Assembly (NCBI GenBank): GCA_964023205.1
Contig: OZ026839.1
Span: 16,894,386 to 16,958,385 of the forward strand
Direction of reading: 5' to 3'
Length of the DNA: 64,000 nucleotides
Source of the DNA: Lutraria lutraria
Lineage: Eukaryota > Mollusca > Bivalvia > Venerida > Mactridae
The position numbers and the translations under genes are program-made. Every line of letters starts with the position of its first letter. The first letter of the stretch is position 1. The notes below the pieces were generated by a model. It was given only the letters and a program-made list of their open reading frames with translations, was not told where the DNA came from and ran no database searches. Of this stretch, positions 27,288 through 41,000 are shown in pieces.

Positions 27288-28018
27288 AAACAAGATTGCC
27301 ATGATGGCCCTATATTCGCTCCTCAGAAAAAAAACCTTTAAAGAAGAACATTTTCACTGTTTTCCTATAATTATATGAGCCTATATAAATCAAGTGACCC
27401 CTAGGCGGGGCCAATCTTGACCCCCAGGGCCATCATTTGAACAAAGTTGGCAAAGGTCCACTAGACAAAGCTACATTAAAAATATCTAAGCGTTTGTAGT
27501 TTCTGAGAAAAAGATTTTTTAAATGTTCCTAAATAAGCCGAAATAAATCAAGTGAACCTCCTCCCCCTCGGCAGGGCCAATTTTGACCCCGGGGCCATAA
27601 TTTGAACAAACTTGGAAGAAGTCCACTAGACAATGCTCCATAACAAATATCTAAGCTCTATTTTAATTTTCCTATCTACAATTTAAGCCTATATAAAATA
27701 GAGTAAACCCCAGGGCAGGGCCAATTTTGACCCCAGGGCAATAATTTTAACAAACTTGTAGAGGTCCACTAGATAATGCTACAAATATCTAAGCTCTAGG
27801 CCCTGTGGTTTTGGACAAGAAGATTTTTCGAAATGTTGCAATGGCAACTAAGGTTTTTAATGAAATTATTTTTTTAACAACTTTTGTAGTGCTTCATGCA
27901 AGGAACATCCCTGTAAAGTGCTGTTGAAAATGGCCAACTGGTTAAGAAGGAGATACTGTTTAAAGCACGGACAACACACAATCACAATAGCTCACCTTGA
28001 GCACTGGTGAGCTAATAA
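27288..28018 (-). repeat. Array repeat, type B, full length
   Basis: Ends AACAAGATTGCCATGATGGCC and CACTGGTGAGCTAATAA. Units hold GGGCCAATTTTGACCCC and ATAATTTGAACAAACTTGG. Confidence 0.85.
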
Positions 28019-28698
28019 CACTACCTGTGCAAGAACACAAAATAAATAACTACATAATACTAATGTGCAAACAAAAAATAATCACATTGCAGAATTTGAT
28101 ATTTGTGTAAGCAAGTACATTTGTATGCATTCTATGTAGTGTATATATACACTAAATTAAAGTCTCAAATGACAAGCAATGTACTCTGTACACAAACAAA
28201 TGCCCTAACAAACTGGTCCATGTATATGGATGTATAAATATTAAAAGCTGTGAAGCATCTCACTAAATCAAGAGAACAGCATAAGAACATTCCATGACAT
28301 ATCATTTTTCACAGTAACTAGTTTAAAGAGAAATCCACTTATCAATGCAAATTTCAATTTTGTTTGAAAAGAAATACACATTTACAGTGAAATATTCTTT
28401 GATGGATTTTGAGCTTTCTGTTCATTGAGTAAACTTTGATAAAATTACTTTTGGTTCATAAATTTGTATAGAACATAATTATATCTGATATATCCCACAT
28501 CATATGTGCATAAAATTTTTGAGTCAAGTGGAACAAAAAAGAAAAATATCTGCATAAAAATTTCTTGCAGCAACAATTAGAAACCAAATGTTTGCCATGA
28601 ACATGTAAAATGAATACCACAAGAATAATATAACCTAACACTAGTAATTACAGACAAGATTTATAATCAATAAATAATAAACACGAAAGTAACAAAAC
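28019..28698. other. A+T-rich spacer
   Basis: Between a type B and a type A repeat; nothing recognised. Confidence 0.45.
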
Positions 28699-29978
28699 AA
28701 ACAAGAGGGTCAAGATGGCCCTATATTGCTCACATGACAATCATTGTTTACACATTAAAACATTGTTTTGAACCTGTGACCTAGTTTTTGACCCCAGATG
28801 ACCCATGTTAGAACTTGTACTACATATAAATAAGACAAACATTCTGACAAGGTTTGGTGAAGATCCAATCAAAACCATGAAAACTATAGCATAGACAAGG
28901 TTTCCCTAAGATCAGACATCTTGACCTAGTTTTTGACCCCAGATGACCCATGTTTGAAGTTGTCTTACATACATAGCATTAAGACAAACATTCTGACAAG
29001 GTTTGGTGAAGATCCAATCAAAATTTCACATCTACAGTGTAAATAAGGTTTGCCTAAGATTTGACCCCGTGACCTAGTTTTTGACCCTAGGTGACCCATA
29101 TTTGAACTTCTCCTTAATATCATTAAGACAACAATCTGACAAGGTTTCATGAAGATCCAATTAAAACCGTGACACCTACAGCTTTAACAAGGTTTTTACC
29201 TAAGATTTGACCTGGTGTCATAGTTTTTGAACCCAGCTGACCCATGTTCGACCTTGACCCACATATCATTGAGGCAAACATTCTGACAAGGTTTGGTGAA
29301 GATCTAATCAAAACTGTGACATCTACAGTGTCAACAAACTTTTCCTAAGATTTGACCTAGTGATTGACCCCAGATAACCCATATTTGTACTTGAACTTTA
29401 TATAATTGAAACCAACTATTTGACAAAGTTTGGAGAAGATCCAATTATAACTGTGAAATCTACAGTGTTAACATAGTTTTTCATAAGATTTGACCTAGAG
29501 ACCTAGTTTTTTTTATCCCAGATGACCTATGTTCGAACTAGTCCAAGATATGATAAAGACAAACATTCTAACAAGGTTTCATGATGATCCAATCAAAACA
29601 GTGGCTTCTAGAGTGTTCACAAGGTTTTCCAGCAATTTGCCCTAGTGACCTAGTTTTTGACCCCAGATGACCAATTATCAAACTTGACTTACATATCATT
29701 AAAATAAACAAAGTTTCATGAAGATCCAATCAGAACAGTGATTTCTAGAGTGTTCACAAGGTTTTTCCTTATTTGGCCCTGGTGACCTAGTTTTTTACCC
29801 ATTTTTGGCCCATTATCGATCTTGTCCAAGATTTTGTCAATATTAACATTCTGACCCAGTTTTGCAAAAATTGAGCTAAAATGTGGCCCTTAATGTAAAA
29901 GTTTGACGATGCACGACACCGGACGAAGACTGATCACAAAAGCTCGCCGTGAGCACAAGTGCTCATGTGAGCTAAAAA
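28699..29978 (-). repeat. Array repeat, type A, full length
   Basis: Ends CAAACAAGAGGGTCAAGATGG and GCTCATGTGAGCTAAAAA. About ten units with GACCTAGTTTTTGACCCCAG. Confidence 0.88.
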
Positions 29979-30467
29979 GATCAAACTCAGGAATTTGGCA
30001 TCTTTTATTACTTTACAAAGTCTCTTTGCATTATGAGACTTACGTCTTTGCCACTACCCTGGTAGTTGTAAGGAATTGTTAACAGATTATATTATACTAC
30101 ATACAAAATGTACAAAAGGGCAATTTGTGATTGTACCAGTCAAATGTTTCTGGTTTCCGAATTTGAACCTGAAGATTGAGCCTGCGTTTGGACTATATAA
30201 CATCTATAACTAACTGTTTGAGTATTTTGGTGAAATGAGCACAGCAAATAGTATCTTATTTGTTCTGTAATATGCAAATGTAAGAACTGTCTTCAATAAA
30301 TAAGATTGAACATTCAAGGAAAAGTTTACAAAATTTCATTCAGAATGCAGGTTTGTTTGTATTCTTGTAATCTAGACACACTGGTAACTATAAAATGCTG
30401 ACATTATGTCTTAACAACCAAGAATATTCTAAATTAGGATTCTACACATGTAAAGAAAAGTCAGAAC

Positions 30468-30997
30468 AAGATGTGTTTTATAAACACTGTGACCCCGTCC
30501 AGTTGCCCTTTTTGAAAACGCACCTGTAGGTCCTGTAGAGATTGTCATGATGAACCAAGATATGAAGTTCGATGAATGCAGGTGGTAGCGTTTTGATTTA
30601 ATAGGCAAGGTTAAATTTCGGTACAGGTAAACAAATGGCCGTAAATCTGCTAAAAATGATCGAATCACAAAACCCGGAATATATGTGTGGTGGTTCTTGG
30701 TAACAACAAGTTTGTGAAAGTTTCGTCAAAATCCCATGAAAAATGTAGGAGAAGTATCCTAAAAAAAATGTCGTTTTTTTTAAACACAATGACCCTGTGA
30801 CCTTGACCTTTGACCTACTGACCTGAAAATGCACAGGTCCTGTAGAGGTTGTCATGAGGAACCTACATATGAAGTTTGATGGATGTAGGTGCAGGCGTTT
30901 GGATTTTATAGGCAATGTTAAAGTTTGGTACAAACAGACAAGCAGAGAGGCCAAAAACAATATGCCCCCGATCTATCGATACAGGGGCATAAAAAAA
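30468..30997. repeat. Dispersed repeat with two ~300 bp units (TAGGTCCTGTAGAG type)
   Basis: Two divergent units share AACAC-ATGACCC, CAGGTCCTGTAGAGGTTGTC, ATATGAAGTTTGATG and ATAGGCAATGTTAAA. It closes with CCCCCGATCTATCGATACAG near 30966. The minus-strand frames of 62-120 residues here are by-products. Confidence 0.7.
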
Positions 30998-31891
30998 CAA
31001 ATAAGAGCTGTCTGAAGACAGCGCACTCAACTTCACAGTGTAATAAAATGCTTGCTAGGGGAAAAAAAGGCATACCATTGAAAGACGGCGCAACTATTCG
31101 ATTCATTGCCAGAAATAGAAAAATGTTGAATATCTATGATGGTGTACAATATATTGCCCTTAATAACTGATTTTAACAAAAAATCTAAGTAAAAAAGGGG
31201 CATAACTCTGAAAATACTGTTAAGAGAGTTATGCTGCTTGTCCTACAGATGCGCCTTGTCGTCATAAGGAAGTATTCAAAGTTTGTGTTGGATATTTTTG
31301 AAAGTCTTCAAGATATTGTACTTTTTTACCTATTTTAACAAAGATTCTAAGTTAAAAAGGGCATACCTCTAAAAATACTGTTGACAAGAGTTATACTGCT
31401 TGTCCCACAGATGTGCCTTGTCCCCATAACAAAGTATTCAATGTTTGAATTAAATATCTTTGATGGTTTTCAAAACAATCTACTGAATAATACATTTTAA
31501 CCAAATTTCTAAGTTAAAAAGGGGCATTACTCTGAAAATACTGCTTAAACAGGTATGCCCTTTGTCTTACAACTGCACCATTTCACTATAAGCAAGTATT
31601 CCCAATTTCACATGAATATCTTTGAAAATGTGCAAGACAATGGACTTAATAAAAACTTTAACCAAAGATTCTAAGTTAAAAGGGGGCATAACTCTGGAAA
31701 TACTGTTGACAGTTATGCCACTTGTCATACAGATGCACCTTGTCCCCATAAGAAAGTATTCCAAGTATGAGTTGAATATATTTGATAATGGTCAAGTTAT
31801 TGTACTTTATCAAAAACTTTAAACAACGCAGACGCCGACGCCAGGGCAAGTCGTATAGCTCTCATTTTTCTTCGAAAAGTTCAGCTAAAAA
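30998..31891. repeat. Array repeat, type G (GGGGCATAACTCTGAAAATA units)
   Basis: Four to five units of about 165 bp with CTAAGTTAAAAAGGGGCAT, AATACTGTTGACAGAGTTATG-like and CAGATGCGCCTTGTC words. It closes with GACGCCGACGCCAGGGCAAG and TTCAGCTAAAAAG. Confidence 0.8.
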
Positions 31892-32018
31892 GTAAAAAGC
31901 AAAATTTGCCCAGAAGTAGTTGTTCACAAAATCCAAGATATCAAATAATATCATCAATGACAGCCAATACACAGTGTAGAGGAGACAAAATATGAACAAT
32001 TCATTCTATAAGTTGTGA

Positions 32019-35000
32019 TTATTTCTCCATGATTTCAGATTCCTTCAATAAGTGCTCTGGCACATAAATGCTACAACTAGCATGTTCCCAAATTTCTAGA
32101 GCTGGACTTTCTGTTGAGCTACAGGTGTCTGATCTTACATCCTGATTCAAACTGTTGATATCAAAAATCTCTACTGTTCTACACTTCTTCTTACAGTCGC
32201 CATTTAACCACCCACCAGTGATGACAATTTTACTTCCATTCAAGGCATATGCAGCATACAATCTTGGAGAATGTAGCTGAGCAACTGTCTTCCAACAACC
32301 ATCCTTGAAATCAAAGCAGTCAATATTTGACACCATTACTCTTTGATGAGTCATGTCATCTTCATACCATCCACCAACAATAAAGATTTTCCCACCATAA
32401 CTGAACATGCCATGATCAGCCCGTGCCAATAGCATAGATGGTAGTTGTAACCACATGTGTGTCTGTGTATCATACTTGAAAAATGTATTGAACACTGGTC
32501 CATCTGAATCTTGTAGACCCCCTGATATGTAAACATCTCCATCCATCGTGGTACCTGCATGTTCCATTCTGTTGCCAGGCAATGGGGATATTGGCTTCCA
32601 TTCCTTTTTATTCACATCATAGCATTCACATAAAGCATAGTCAGCACTTTCCAGTGATGCAGCTGGGTCTCCACCAATTGCATAGAGTTTGTTTCCAACA
32701 CAGCCTAGATAGAATCTACACCTTTCTGTGAGCATAGGAGGAATGTTTCTCCATGACTGTGTACTTGGTGAATAGCAAAATCCATAACTATGAATGATTT
32801 CCTCCATATGTGTATTATTGTAACAACCTCCAATAATGTACAGTTCATTGTTCATCACATTCATACCAAAGTTACATTGTTCAACATGAGGAACACTTGT
32901 CAAATATTGCATTTTGTCACACTTATAATCATAACAATGGATCTCATTGTTCATACCAACTTCAGGATGAAAACCTCCACCAACAACAATACATTCTTTA
33001 AAGCCTCTCACGTTGACCAATCCAGGTACATGTATTATCTTTGGACATGTTGATATTGTACTGACGAAACACTTCAGGCTATTTTCATTTGTTTCATTAT
33101 TTAACATTTTATTCAGGTCTGAGGCATTTGGAAGATTTTCAATATCTTTTAAAGATATGCTGTTGAAGTTGATTTGTGACAAATACAATAATGCATGACT
33201 TGGGCTATGACCATGATGCTGGACAATCCAGCTAATTACAGCTGACAACACTTCACTCTCTGTACAATCAACAGGATAGTTCAAATGTAACAGTCTTTTT
33301 AATTGGCTCTCAGAAAGTTTGTGAAACTCCTGACAAGAGGCAAGTGCAGATAAGTGCTTCGAAATATATTTATAGACAAATAAGGTAAAGTCATGTAGAG
33401 TAAACAATTCAGCAATACTGAGCACATCTATACAGTTTGACAGTACTATGTGGGATTTCATAAAGTTTACACAAGCATCTATCACTGGAGTCAGCTGGAT
33501 ATGGTTGGCAGCACACAATACATCCTCAACAATTTCTGAAATAAACGTCATTATAGTTTTATTAAGCATGTTTATATAATACTACTTGGCACAAAATATC
33601 TTGCACATTCATTCACACATATCCGGCAAACTAATTTAAGATCTTTCTGACTGACAAGATATCAATTTAACAAGACAGAGTGTCAACAACAACATACATG
33701 CACAAGTTAAAAATTGCTATGGGAGAACAACTTCATGGTGAGTGCAAATGCAAATTCATACAAAAATAAACAAGAGGGCCATCATGGCCCTATATCACTC
33801 ACCAGAAAAAAGACCCTCAGAGAGAAAATTATCATAACCCTATGTAAAACTAGAACTATCACTAAAGGTGATGAATATCCCCAGATGCCGCCTTGACACA
33901 TTTATTGTTACATTTTACAAAGGGAAATATAACGAATTTTCATTTTTTTGATACCTGCAAATTGTTGCTTAGAAATATCCTGACCAATTTCTAAATATTC
34001 ATTGTATAAAAAAGTAACAAAGGGCCATTACTCATTAAAATTTACTTGGACAAAACCTATTGTGGACAAAATTTACCTTTTGTATAAAACAAAGGGCCAT
34101 AACTCAATGAAAAATAATCCAAACAAGAGCACTGCATGTCAGAGCAATATACGCCCGAAACATGTGCCATTGGAGATGATACATGATGTATTTTTTTTTA
34201 AAAATCAGCAAAAAAAAACAACAACTCATGTAAGGTATATACATGTACATATATGTATACATTGTATATGCATTAATATAAATAATGGTACAGTAAATGA
34301 GCAAAACTGAGAGACTCTCACTGCCGCATCACTTGTGTGTTTAAACGCACTTAGTGACCCAGTGAACAAGTTTCGACCCTAAATAATCCATATTGGAAGT
34401 TGACCTAGATATCATGTAGATGCAACTTCTGACCAAGTTTGGTGAAGATCGAATGAATACATTTGTACTTTTTGAATTAGAGTCAGGACATCGTGTTGAA
34501 TGTTGAAAATGCACTGAGTGACCCTTTTGCCTAGTTTTTGACCCGACATAACTTTTCGAACTTGACCTAGACATCATCTAGATGCAACTACTGACCAAGT
34601 TGGGTGAAGATCTGATGTACACTATTTGAATTAGAGTCCGGACAATGTGCTGGACGCTGCTGATATCCACCCTAAGGTTTTACATAATATGTCCCGTCTT
34701 TGACAAGCATATAACAAAAACTGGTTATTGCATGCACAACACGCACTGTATAAAAGACAACAAAGGGCCATAACTCAGTGAAAATTTAACCAACCAAGAC
34801 AAGCTTAAAGGGCAACGCAATGTTAGCCTTTCGGGCATTTAATTGTGTAGAACTATTAGATTGATGATGATTACTGTACTTTATTTTAAAAAAATCCATC
34901 TTATAACAAAAATATTAGTTATTTAATATTGGCATTTAGCGATTTAGCGATTCTCCATATGCGCCGCCATTTTGAAAGAGTAGTCACGTGTTGTGACGTC

Positions 35001-38000
35001 GTACTGCTAATCGACAGTATACAGTACTGAGACGAATGCACATTCTTACGGTGTACGCTACTATTATTTGTATTGATTTATTACAATAATTGTCGACACT
35101 TAATAAAAAATTAATGATACTTTAATTTGATTATACAATCTGAAGTATAATAAATGCTGAAACTAATATGTAGGACCGGTCGTATACTTAGCTACACCAA
35201 GGACTTGTATAGATATAAATACGTATATACAGCTAGGGATGCTATATAAATATAATATGTAATATAGCATCCCTGGTATATATAAGTCTTTGGCTTCACA
35301 ATGGAGGGACACTGGTGACAGTTCATACTAATATTATGATATCAAAATCTTTCGCTCATATGCCTTTCGATGTACAAAACAAATAAACATACCCAGTTCG
35401 CCTTTCGTAATCCATTCACTGAAATACTATATCACTATTCACACCACTACAACACAAGAAGTAAACTCAGCACGCAATGTATTTTTGCACCAACTGGTGT
35501 GAAGTATTATTGTTAGGATCCGATTTGTAACTATATTGATCTTCCATTTTAAGCCCAGTTAATTGCAACATTACTGAATGTATAATACTATAGTCAAGTC
35601 AAGTCAAATATTTTATTGGCTTTTAACTTTAACAGTTCATCGCCAAATGAATTAAATTATTTACATTTACATTGGCGGTACAATGATCTTATAAATAATG
35701 ATAATACATGTACAATGAAAAGCATATATACTTGATTATGTGAAAAAGCAATATCATATACAATTGATGTTAATAATATGAATTAATGTAATTATCCTAA
35801 ATATATACTATAATGTTGTTATGAGTAAAATAGTCATAAAGTTCTACAAATTTGTAGTTTTTCTTTCTAACATGAGTTTTCAGTTCAAGAATAAAAAAAG
35901 AAAACAATTATCTTGCTTGTATTAAGAAGGAATCCCTTGATAACGTGGCAAAATGAATGAAAGATGCAAGTTTAATTACTTTTATATTACTTCTCAAATT
36001 CATCAATGATCTAAACTTCTGACGATTTGGCCATGTATAATAATATTTTTGAAGATGTGTTTTCCTAAGATTAAGATAAAAAGGACAAACTAGAAGAAAA
36101 TGATACTCTGTTTCTACTTGATTCATATTACATAATTTGCAAATACGCTGGCTTTTCTCCATATCTCTACACCTTCCCTCTTCAATAGCAAGTTTGTGTG
36201 CTGAACATCTAAATCGGGCCATTGATAGTCTATATTTATCATTGTTAATACAATTGAGATAATTTTCCAATTCAAAACTTGTTTTAAAGCTTCTATAACA
36301 TTCCAATCTTGAAAAACAATTTAAATCACTAAACCAACTTTGTATATGATTGTCAATAATTCTAGTGTATGTCATTATTGTGTTCACGTGTCAATATAAA
36401 GACCGCCTTTCTTGGTCACGTGTAATGAAAGAAATACTCCATAAATTCAACAATTAAGCACTTCACATTTTATATACCAAACACACGTTATCCTACAAAA
36501 CAATCATATTTCATATCCTACTTTAACGTATGGATAGTTTTATTTGATTACTGAACAATCAAAGTGTAATAAGCATAATTATCTTCCTGATTTATCTTGA
36601 AATTTAGAAGAATGACATATTGCTTTTTGTGTCAATTTCGTTTGTACAGTCAAAATAATAGTCTGGGTGACATGATTGTCGCTGATTGCTACAGATAAAA
36701 CAATTCAACCGGAAAATGACAGTAAGGGGTCTTGTATATTTATATCACCCGTTGTTTTATGGATCTACATTGTTTTCACAGCTGTCTAGGTAGTCAAACA
36801 CGTTGCTAGATTTTATCTTTAGTAGGCGTGACAAACTGTTTGAAATCGATAAGTATCCACCAATCATTGCATTAATTAGTAACAGGGAATTAATTACGTT
36901 TTATCATCTTGACAAAATCGATATTTATATAAGCGGGGAAAAGGCAATATTTTCAACCGACCAGCATATAGAACAGAACAGATCAGAATTTTATTTAGAA
37001 CTTGTACATTATGTACATCGTTACAATACATCACATAGAATAGTCGAGTACGTGTGCACAGATATTGACGAGCAACATTCCCATTTCTTTCCCTAAATAG
37101 TTCTTCCATATAAAAGGTCAAAAGTAAAAAATCTATAAATCCATCTTTGTGTCGTGGTGATGGAGACGCTTGCAGCTTTAAAAAAAATATCTAGTGTACA
37201 TAGTAAAAAATCTATAAATCCATCTATATATAATGAAAAATAGCTAACATTCCATAGGTATTAATGTTAGTTATTTAATTTGCTTGACTCGGATATATTT
37301 CTATATATGTGTGTGTATGGAGTTCTTTTGTTTATATTTCATAGTGTCCGTTCAGTGACAGAATTTAAAAAATCCTTGCAGTTTGACTTTTAATCGCATA
37401 TATATACGTTCATAGATAGAAACTTCAACTTTTTTATTACAAGTTTTATTTAAGAATTTGGTTGAAATTTTCGTACACATCCAGCAATAGTAATGTTCGA
37501 TACCTTATCAAAATTAAGGTTTTTGTTATTGGTTAATCCATTAATGAACTTTAATTGAAGAAGTCAATTATCTACATACAGTAATTGAAAAGACTAAGCA
37601 ATTAAACCGATTATGTTTGTCGCACTTCGTAGCGTAATTGTTTGTTGTTATATACATGCGATATTACTCCACCTGAAAGTACACAATGTTTTCACGCCAT
37701 TAATGAGGCAATTTACTTTTAACAATTTGTAAATATCAAAACGAAAGATGTTTCTAGTAATAGTTCATGTCACTCTAAAAATGGATTTACAAGGTTTGCA
37801 AGGGTACAGTTTTGAGCCAGAGTATACGACCGAAGAATTAAACCAAATGGCTATTGATAAACCTATTGAAGAATTCAGTTATAACTCTGTTGAAGAATTC
37901 TGTACTTGTGATAATTGTGTTTTGATGGATGATGTGGAAGAAAATGTTTGCTGTAGAACCGTCGACTTAGTTGCAGCAAGTTTAGATGACTACAACTGCA

Positions 38001-41000
38001 TTTGTGAACACAAAGACTTTGAAACAATAGTTCTAAATGAAGCTGTGCTAGAAGTGGCCTTCATTCAGATACTGGCTTATAAAGGAAATAGAGGAAGAGC
38101 TCCAGATCAACTGAACAATGAGTATGGTTAAACTTTTTTATTTATTTCACAATATACCATACATATATCACATGACATCAACAAAAGTACAAACTTATCT
38201 ATCATAACATAACAGCATGTACATGCTAATGTGATAATTCCCTCTTTACCCAATTTATGTTAAAGCTTTGGAGAAGGAACAAATAAATAATAAACAGAAC
38301 ATATTTTATTTAAACTTATACAAAGTACATCGTCTGGTTTGCATACATTTATAATATGTACAGATAAACAGTAATGCCTAAGGTATCAAAATTACCCTCA
38401 TATGCACTATAAGTTTACATATTATTGGAAAATTGCAGAATGCTGTGATTTAAATCCTAATGCAATTTAATATACATAAATCTCACCATAAAGGTGGCAC
38501 TGTTCAACAAGTTGAATTTATTTTACACACACCGCCATTTTACCATCATTGCGATCATACGTCACGCGCACCTGCTAATGCATGGTTTGATGGCGGCGCA
38601 CAGTACTCTTTCAGATATCCTATTTTCTACGATTTTCCGCAAAATATCTTCAATGTGAGTTTTTTAACGCTTAAATGAGTTATTTCGCTCGGAACAGTAA
38701 GAAATAATTGTTTTAATGGGATTTGTTCATTTTTAGGGTTGCGTTGCCCTTTAATGCATGCACAGCTAGGCTAACTACTTATCACTTTCGTGAAGTTTGA
38801 TTGAATTCCTGTCAGTAGTTAATGAGAAATAGTCACAATAGATAAAATTTGCGTATTGTATATACTGTATAAAAAACAAAGGGGCATTACTCAGTGAAAA
38901 TTAATCCAAACGAAAAAAAAACAAGAAACGCGGCAGTGCCACGAAACCAGGTTTTCCAAGGCTTTAATACCACAGTACTCTAGAATTCTTCGCTAAGGTT
39001 TCATCAGTGGTTCAGTTTCCAGTGCTACTAATAAGTTAACATAGACCTTTTATCCTACTGGCATAGAATGCAATCCCAAGCTTGGTTTCTATGTAAGCTA
39101 CCTCCACACAAAATTTCACCGCAATGTCTAAATCCTTAATTAAGTTATTCTGCAGAAACTGATTTTCTATTTTTAGAAACAGTGACCATGCATGACCAAA
39201 CTGACCCCAAATACAATTCCAAGCTAAGCTTTCATGCAAGGTTGTTAAATACCCAGTTGAGTCAAGATTAGTCATTCCAAACTTAAGTAATTGACTGGAA
39301 ACTGATTTCTATATTTAGTAACAGTGACCTTGACCCTACTGGCCCTTAATTCAATACAAAAGCATGGACTGGATGTAAGCTACCAACACACAAAATTGCA
39401 TTATTGACCAGAAACTGATTTTCTATTTTTAGTAACAGTGACCTTGACCTTGTTCCCACAGACCCCAAATACAATCCCAGGCTAGCTTTTCATTCAAGGA
39501 TGCTAAATACCAAGTTTAGTCAACATTGGTCATTCCAAACTTAAGTTATTGACCGGACATTGATTTTCTATTTTTAGTAACAGTGACCTTGACCTTGATC
39601 CCACAGACCCCAAATACAATCCCAGGCTAGGTTTTCATTCAAGGATCCTACATACCAAGTTTGGTCAAGATTGGTCCATCAGAACGTAAGTTATTGACCG
39701 GACACCGCCTGTTTGACGCCCGCCACCCGCCATTTTCGGCATTCTAATAACCAGGTTTCACTTTGTGAAAACCTGGTTAAAAATAATCAAGTGACCTGGG
39801 ACGGGGCCAATTTTAACCATAGGGCAATAATTTGAACAAAATTGGAAGAGGTCCACCAGACAATGCTACATGTAAGGTCTTAGCCCTGTGGTTTCAGACA
39901 AGAAGATTTTTTTAACTTTGCTATATAAGCCTATGTAAATCAAGTTAATCAACTGACCCCCGGGGCGGGGCCAATTTTAACCCTGGGCCATAATTTGGTT
40001 TAATTTGAACAAACTTAGTAGTGGTCTACTAGATGTTGCTACATACCAAATATCTTAAGCTCTAGGCATTGTGGTTTCGGACAAGATTTTTTAAACTTTC
40101 CTATATTAAGTCTATATAAAATCAAGTTACCCCTGGGGTGAAGCCACTTTTGACCCCATGGCCATAATTTGAAAAAAACTTAGTAGAGGTCCACTAAATG
40201 ATGCTACACACCAAATATCTAAGCCCTAGGCCCTGTGGTAATGAACAAGAAGATTTTCCTATTGGTTGCAATGGCAACCTGAGTTTTTAATGAAATTCAA
40301 TCTTTTTAACAACTTTGATAGAGCTTCATGAAAGGAACATCCCTGTAAAGTTTCGTTACTGGTTAAGAAGGAGATGTTGTTTAAAGCAATTGTTGACGCA
40401 CGCACGCACAGACATCACGCGATCACAATAGCTAAAAAAGAATTGCCTCACTGCATTTTCCCACAAAAAATCATTTCATTAAATTGTTTCAAGAGAATCA
40501 GAACTGTCTGAATTCAATGCAAATGAGACAAATGCATGAATGTGACATTCAGGATAAGTTTCAGAGCTTAATTGATGGTAAAAAACAGTGAAATGGAGAA
40601 ATCTACTTCTTTCCATTTGAGCAAAAAATACAGTTTTCTAATGAAGTAGACAAAGTTACTAAAGGGCTGGCAGAAAACAATCAGTAAGTAGCACTACATG
40701 GGAATATATCATGAGCTTTGTGTTTATATATAAATAACAGTATCATGAGGTCGATTTGTAATTTAACAACCCCATTAAATTCAGAACTGAACCACCATTC
40801 ATTCATATTCATGTAACCACTTAATAAAATGAGCATTTTTAATGATACATACCAGCATCGATATCAATTTTGGAAGAATAAGCAAAATCTATGAGATTTC
40901 TCATTCCGACAGCAGTCACACCATTCATAGAGATTTCATTTAATCTGCATTCTAACAAACCATCAGTGAACATAGCTCTATAATAGAAATATCTGACACT

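Larger units (their letters stand above)
34805..38754. mobile_element. TTAA-bounded 3.9 kb element with 12 bp inverted ends, carrying the P2X7-like exon
   Basis: The left end is TTAA at 34805-34808 followed by AGGGCAACGCAA (34809-34820). The right end is TTGCGTTGCCCT (38739-38750) followed by TTAA (38751-38754). An inner motif GCGCCGCCAT at 34961-34970 has its inverted partner at 38590-38599, 152 and 151 bases from the respective ends. This symmetry supports a real element of the TTAA-target group (piggyBac or Kolobok). No transposase is visible inside, so it would be non-autonomous. It sits in the long KLHL intron. Confidence 0.7.

Noticed and set aside
30429..31170. Minus- and plus-strand frames of 62-120 residues
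   Set aside because: All lie within dispersed repeat units and overlap one another in several frames.
36803..37096. 97-residue open frame upstream of the P2X7-like exon
   Set aside because: No recognisable domain and no splice link to the exon; kept out for lack of support, though it lies in the TTAA element.
38460..38678. Possible C-terminal exon of the P2X7-like protein
   Set aside because: Lacks the cysteine and histidine pattern and the FP...GF type ending expected there.
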